From contig NZ_SSNW01000016.1 in NCBI RefSeq assembly GCF_004801315.1, positions 8,823 to 72,822 of the forward strand: a DNA stretch of 64,000 bases. Reading direction: 5' to 3'. Below the pieces are notes generated by a model, which saw nothing but the letters and a program-made list of their open reading frames with translations, had not been told where the DNA came from and did no database searches. Below, piece after piece: positions 59,945-64,000 of the stretch. Source of the stretch: Deinococcus sp. Arct2-2. GTDB lineage: Bacteria > Deinococcota > Deinococci > Deinococcales > Deinococcaceae. Position 1 is the stretch's first letter. Every line of letters starts with the position of its first letter. The position numbers were made by a program, and so were the translations under genes.

Positions 59945-61027
59945 TTACAGCCCGCCGCGCTCCAAGATCATCGCGTCACCCAACGAATAGAACCGATATT
60001 CCCCATCCAGCGCGGCAGCATAAGCGGCCTGAATGCGCTCTACACCCGCAAACGCCGCCACCAGCAGCACCAAGGTGCTTCCGGGCAGATGGAGGTTGGT
60101 AATCAGCAGATCGGGCACGCGCACGGGCGTTCCGGGGGTGATGAAAATTTGCGTGTCGCCTTCGCCCGGTTGCACCAGTCCAGCCTTGTCCACCGCACTT
60201 TCCAGCGCCCGCACGGTGGTTGTGCCGACAGCCACGATGCGGCGGCCCGCTGCTCTGGCCGTGTTGATGGCCCCCGCCGTTGCCGCGCTGATGGAATAGC
60301 GCTCGGCGTGCATCACATGATCGGCCACGCTGCCGGAAATAGGGCGGAAGGTTCCCGCGCCGACGTGCAGGGTGATGGCGGTGCGCTGTACGCCCATTGC
60401 TTCCAGTTGGGCCAGCAGTTCGGGTGTGAAATGCAGGCCCGCCGTGGGAGCCGCCACGCTGCCGGGTTCGCGGGCGTACACGGTCTGGTAGCGTTCGCGC
60501 CAGCGTTCGTCGTTGTCGCCTGCGTCGATGTAGGGCGGCAGCGGCAAGCGCCCGATGGTGTCGAGGTGTGGCTTGATGTCGTGTTCAAAGCGCAACAGGC
60601 GTGCGCCGTCGTCCAGTTGGCCCACGATTTCGCCACGGTGGGGGGCGTCGGGTGGGCCGAGCAGCAGTTCGGGGCCAGCACGCTTGGCGGGTTTCAGGTA
60701 GGCAGACCAGATGTGCGGCCCTAAATCAGTCCCGTATTCCTCGCGCAGCAGCATCACTTCCACCTGCCCGCCGCCGAAGCCGTTCTGTATGGGCTTACGG
60801 GCCATCACTCGGGCCGGAATCACGCGGCTTTCGTTGAAGACCAGCAGATCGCCGGGGCGCAGCAAGTTGGGCAAATCGCGGAAGAGCAGATGCTCTATTC
60901 CCTCGCCCACCACCATCAGGCGGGAGGAATCACGGGGTTCTGCGCCCGATTGGGCGATACGCTCTGGCGGCAGAGTGAAGGCCAGCTGCGCCAACACGTC
61001 GTCCGGGTCAAGGTGAGGATCAGGCAT
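59945..61027 (-). CDS. queA: SAM:tRNA ribosyltransferase-isomerase
   Basis: 360 residues, family length. QueA turns preQ1 in tRNA into epoxyqueuosine using the ribosyl part of SAM. Visible: LPPERIAQSGAEPRDSSRLMVV near the start, DLLVFNESRVIPARV (about 57), PTAGLHFTPELLAQLEAMG (about 193), LHVGAGTFRPISG, HAERYSIS and TTTVRALESA (about 270), LPGSTLVLLVAAFAG. It is 15 bases downstream of the LabA-like gene on the same strand. Confidence 0.95.
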   Translation of the reverse strand: MPDPHLDPDDVLAQLAFTLPPERIAQSGAEPRDSSRLMVVGEGIEHLLFRDLPNLLRPGDLLVFNESRVIPARVMARKPIQNGFGGGQVEVMLLREEYGTDLGPHIWSAYLKPAKRAGPELLLGPPDAPHRGEIVGQLDDGARLLRFEHDIKPHLDTIGRLPLPPYIDAGDNDERWRERYQTVYAREPGSVAAPTAGLHFTPELLAQLEAMGVQRTAITLHVGAGTFRPISGSVADHVMHAERYSISAATAGAINTARAAGRRIVAVGTTTVRALESAVDKAGLVQPGEGDTQIFITPGTPVRVPDLLITNLHLPGSTLVLLVAAFAGVERIQAAYAAALDGEYRFYSLGDAMILERGGL

Positions 61028-61042
61028 GTCAGAGAACGATGA

Positions 61043-61606
<564 letters not shown>

Positions 61607-61889
61607 TGGGAATTCTCCTGTTGAGGGGCAGCGCGGCGCAGACGGCTTGGGGCAATCGGCACGGGGCGACAGAATGAAAGACGGGAGGAAAAGGGTGGGC
61701 AGGAACGGAAAAGGACAGAACGAATAGACGCAAGTGACACGCCCTTGGGTGGACGCGCCGAGAAGCATAGGCCCGCCGTTCGTGAGGTGATGTAAGAATA
61801 TTAACAAAAATTAGGGCGATACCTCTGCCGGGTGTTCAGTTGCGCTGGGCCGCCCTACATAACTCGCTGCACCCCGGCCCTCAGACCGT

Positions 61890-61895
61890 TACCCT
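61890..61895 (+). promoter_or_regulatory. Leaderless -10 box for aminotransferase gene
   Basis: TACCCT ends 6 bases before ATG 61902. The gap 61607-61889 is divergent promoter space, with an A/T-rich AATATTAACAAAAATTAG near 61797 and no other feature. Confidence 0.6.
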
Positions 61896-61901
61896 AGGGG
61901 C

Positions 61902-63191
61902 ATGACAACGGACGCGACCATTCCAGCCAGCTTGGCAGCGGCACAGGCCGCCTATGCAGAATTGCAAACGCAGAAGCTGAAGCTGAACATGCAGCGCGGG
62001 CAGCCCAGCGACGCCGATTTTGACCTGTCGAACGGCCTGCTGACTGCATTGGGCGAAACCGATACGCACCAAGACGGCCTAGACCTCCGCAACTATCCGG
62101 GCGGCGTACACGGCCTGCCCAGTGCGCGGGCGCTGTTTGCGGCCTACTTGGATCTGAAGGCCGAAAACGTGTTGGTCTGGAATAATTCCAGTCTAGAGTT
62201 GCAAGGCTTGTTGCTGAGTTTTGCCTTGCTGCACGGCGTGCGCGGCAGCACCGGCGGCTGGGTGAAGCTGCTGGACAGCCAGAAGCCCAAAATGATCGTG
62301 ACCCTGCCGGGGTATGACCGTCACTTTTTGCTGCTGCAAACGCTGGGATTCGAGTTGCTAACTGTGGCGATGCAGCCCGACGGCCCCGACGTAGACGCCA
62401 TTGCCCGGATCGCGGGCCGGGACGCTTCGGTCAAGGGCGTGCTGTTCGTGCCCACCTATTCCAATCCGGGCGGCGAAAGCATCAGCGCGGCCAAAGCGGC
62501 AAAACTGGCCGGAATCAAGGCGGCGGCGGCAGATTTCACCATCTTTGCCGACGACGCCTACCGCGTGCATCACCTCTCGGACACCGACCAAGACGCGCCC
62601 GTTAATTTTGTGACGCTGTGCCGCGACGCCGGATTTCCTGACCGCGCCTTCGTGTTCGCCAGCACCAGCAAGGTCACGTTTGCTAGCGGCGGCCTCGGTT
62701 TTGTGGGCAGCAGCGAAGACAACATCGCTTGGGCCACCAAGTACCTGAACGCCCAGAGTATCGGCCCCAACAAGCTGGAGCAGGCCCGCCACGTGCGCTT
62801 TTTGGCCCAGTACGAGGGCGGCCTTGAGGGCTTGATGCGAGACCATGCCCGCCTGATCGCGCCCAAGTTTCAGGCGGTATACAGCACGCTGGCGCAGGAG
62901 TTGGGCGAGTCGGGCGAGTACGCCACGTGGACAACGCCCAAAGGCGGCTATTTCATCAGCCTCGACACCACAGAACCTGTGGCGGCGCGGGTGGTGCAGT
63001 TGGCCGACATGGCCGGAGTGAGCCTGACGCCCGCCGGGGCCACCTATCCGGGCGGCAAAGACCCCACCGGGCGCAATATCCGCCTCGCTCCCACCCGCCC
63101 GCCCGAAGCCGAAGTGCTGACGGCCATGAAAGCAGTAGCGACCTGTATCCGGTTGGCAACGGAAGAATACCGGGCAGGCCAAAAAGCTTAA
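61902..63191 (+). CDS. Aspartate aminotransferase, subgroup 1c type
   Basis: 429 residues. PLP-dependent fold-type I enzyme of the less common actinobacterial/Deinococcus aspartate aminotransferase family (Pfam 12897): LKLNMQRGQPSDADFDLS start, LPGYDRHFLLLQTLGFE (about 130), PTYSNPGGES, ADDAYRVHHL with the PLP-contacting Asp/Tyr, catalytic lysine in STSKVTFASGGLGF (about 260) and C-terminal RNIRLAPTRPP with the carboxylate-binding Arg. Moves amino groups between aspartate and 2-oxoglutarate. Monocistronic, ended by a terminator. Confidence 0.88.
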   Translation: MTTDATIPASLAAAQAAYAELQTQKLKLNMQRGQPSDADFDLSNGLLTALGETDTHQDGLDLRNYPGGVHGLPSARALFAAYLDLKAENVLVWNNSSLELQGLLLSFALLHGVRGSTGGWVKLLDSQKPKMIVTLPGYDRHFLLLQTLGFELLTVAMQPDGPDVDAIARIAGRDASVKGVLFVPTYSNPGGESISAAKAAKLAGIKAAAADFTIFADDAYRVHHLSDTDQDAPVNFVTLCRDAGFPDRAFVFASTSKVTFASGGLGFVGSSEDNIAWATKYLNAQSIGPNKLEQARHVRFLAQYEGGLEGLMRDHARLIAPKFQAVYSTLAQELGESGEYATWTTPKGGYFISLDTTEPVAARVVQLADMAGVSLTPAGATYPGGKDPTGRNIRLAPTRPPEAEVLTAMKAVATCIRLATEEYRAGQKA

Positions 63192-63217
63192 GCCCGGTTT
63201 GTATCAAGCCCAAAAAG

Positions 63218-63259
63218 AAGCTGGCCGCGTTGAATTTCCGCGTTGCCAGCCTCTTTTTT
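63218..63259 (+). terminator. Terminator after aminotransferase gene
   Basis: GCTGGCCGCG (63220-63229) pairs with CGCGTTGCCAGC (two-base bulge), then CTCTTTTTTAG, about 30 bases past the stop. Confidence 0.75.
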
Positions 63260-63272
63260 AGTTTTCGTTTAG

Positions 63273-63318
63273 TTGACAAGAGCCAAACTGGAATTGCACT
63301 TCCGGACATTCCGGCTTG
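63273..63318 (+). promoter_or_regulatory. Promoter and possible operator of marR gene
   Basis: TTGACA (63273-63278) is a consensus -35 with a poor -10 (GCACTT at 17 bases). Downstream CCGGACATTCCGG (about 63303-63314) is a perfect inverted repeat with 5-bp arms and CAT spacer, well placed for autoregulation by the MarR protein encoded 40 bases later. Confidence 0.45.
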
Positions 63319-63353
63319 ATTTTCTGGCCGCTGACCCTGAGGATGGCCCATAT

Positions 63354-63884
63354 ATGCCCACCCGTTACTCTGGAACGCCCGAGGAGCGCCGGGCGCTAGA
63401 GGCGTACATCAAGCTCTGGCGTGCCGCACACGCTGTAGAAGTGGCTGCCAACCGCCATTTGGCCGCCTACGACCTCACCATCAGCCAATTTGGGGTCATA
63501 GAGGCGCTGTATCACCTTGGCCCGCTGAGCCAGCGCCAACTGGCCGACAAAATCCTGCGCTCTAGCGGCAACCTGACGATGGTCATAGACAACCTAGAGC
63601 GTGACCAACTGGTGCGCCGTGACCGCGACCCAGTCGACAGGCGCGTAGTGAACGTGTCGCTGACGCCGGGGGGAGAAGCCCTGATAGAAAGTGTGCTGCC
63701 TCAGCATGTGCGCGGTATCCACGATCTGTTCACGATTCTGACACCTGAAGAACTGATTCAGCTGGCGGCCCTGACCCGCAAATTGGGGTTGGGCTTGGCT
63801 GCCAAAGAGAACGGAGCGCAGCAGAAGACCCGGAAACGGGGCGGGGGGGCGGGAGAGCCGATCAGGGCAGCCGGAGTGGATTAG
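63354..63884 (+). CDS. MarR-family transcriptional regulator
   Basis: 176 residues from ATG 63354. Winged helix-turn-helix core: helix region ISQFGVIEALYHLGPLSQRQLADKIL (about 45-70), recognition helix SSGNLTMVIDNLERDQLV and wing RRDRDPVDRRVVNVSLTPGGEAL (about 93-117), then a dimer helix. MarR dimers usually repress their own gene and neighbours and respond to small phenolics, oxidants or copper. Ends in a basic Gly/Arg tail of about 25 residues. A longer frame from TTG 63273 exists but begins inside the -35. Confidence 0.92.
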   Translation: MPTRYSGTPEERRALEAYIKLWRAAHAVEVAANRHLAAYDLTISQFGVIEALYHLGPLSQRQLADKILRSSGNLTMVIDNLERDQLVRRDRDPVDRRVVNVSLTPGGEALIESVLPQHVRGIHDLFTILTPEELIQLAALTRKLGLGLAAKENGAQQKTRKRGGGAGEPIRAAGVD

Positions 63885-63925
63885 GTGGGTGTGAGGTTCT
63901 GATTTCTGCCTTGTTGTATTGAGGT

Positions 63926-64000
63926 GGAAGGTGAACCCCCCCGTTATACGGACTCCGATTAAAAAGAGTAGAGTGGGGGATCAACAAATTCTATTCCCCC
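63926..64000. repeat. Truncated GTGAACCCCCC repeat joined to TACGGA-type element
   Basis: GGAAGGTGAACCCCCCCGTT (63926-63945) breaks off exactly where TATACGGACTCCGATTAAAA begins, the sequence type of the element at 3950-4071. The junction suggests insertion of one repeat into the other; the element continues past the window end. Confidence 0.55.

Noticed and set aside
61790..61820. AATATTAACA-type sequence as a radiation/desiccation response motif
   Set aside because: It does not form the required long palindrome; no such motif was seen anywhere in the window.

Overview
The window is high-GC bacterial chromosome and most likely comes from a Deinococcus species. This is inferred from three things: an argB/argC-like pair of the Thermus-Deinococcus LysW lysine type (lysY, lysZ), about two dozen genes with a TANNNT -10 box only 5-9 bases before ATG or GTG and no Shine-Dalgarno (leaderless starts, known to be abundant in Deinococcus), and many short palindromic intergenic repeats. 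No rRNA, tRNA, CRISPR array or prophage was seen. About 60 protein genes are supported, in short operons on both strands.

Layout. 0-4 kb: end of a chaperone-usher pilus locus (partial chaperone, usher) and two small secreted proteins. 4-8.5 kb: sucCD, a Xaa-Pro peptidase coupled to a LysM/RlpA-like cell-wall protein, and a YbjN-like protein. 8.5-12.4 kb: a 321-bp transposon remnant with intact ends, oligoendopeptidase F and an IS630-type insertion sequence with a -1 frameshift signal. 12.4-18.9 kb: a band-7 protein with a small membrane protein, a YchJ-like protein, an rRNA/tRNA methylase coupled to a helical protein, a beta-hydroxyacid dehydrogenase and a DegV protein. 18.9-26.5 kb: an amino-sugar region (double GNAT, nagZ, nanE, sugar-binding protein, secreted protein, GH20 hexosaminidase).

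26.5-34.2 kb: Uma2 nuclease, a two-domain Nudix protein, lysY, response regulator, DinB, a house-cleaning NTPase, small GNAT, DUF1294 protein, lysZ and HtrA protease. 34.4-38.6 kb: a peptide-type ABC importer (binding protein plus two permeases; no ATPases). 38.7-46.7 kb: beta-oxidation fusion enzyme, quinone oxidoreductase, FemAB-type ligase, parvulin isomerase and a Tat-exported intradiol dioxygenase. 46.7-48.2 kb: an accessory patch (MITE, HNH protein, Lnu-like nucleotidyltransferase). 48.3-64 kb: secreted protein, DoxX, MFS, PspA, lipoprotein with dxs, CAP protein, oligopeptidase A-type M3 peptidase, GNAT, queA with a LabA/NYN protein, aspartate aminotransferase and a MarR regulator.

Functional threads. 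Amino-sugar/murein turnover (nagZ, nanE, GH20, RlpA-like, FemAB), peptide use (peptide ABC importer, PepF, M3 peptidase, Xaa-Pro peptidase), envelope quality control (HtrA, parvulin, PspA, band-7) and central metabolism (sucCD, dxs, lysY/lysZ). The least ordinary content is between genes: at least five families of short repeats or miniature transposons, several nested in each other.

All assignments come from reading motifs, lengths and context; no database search was run.
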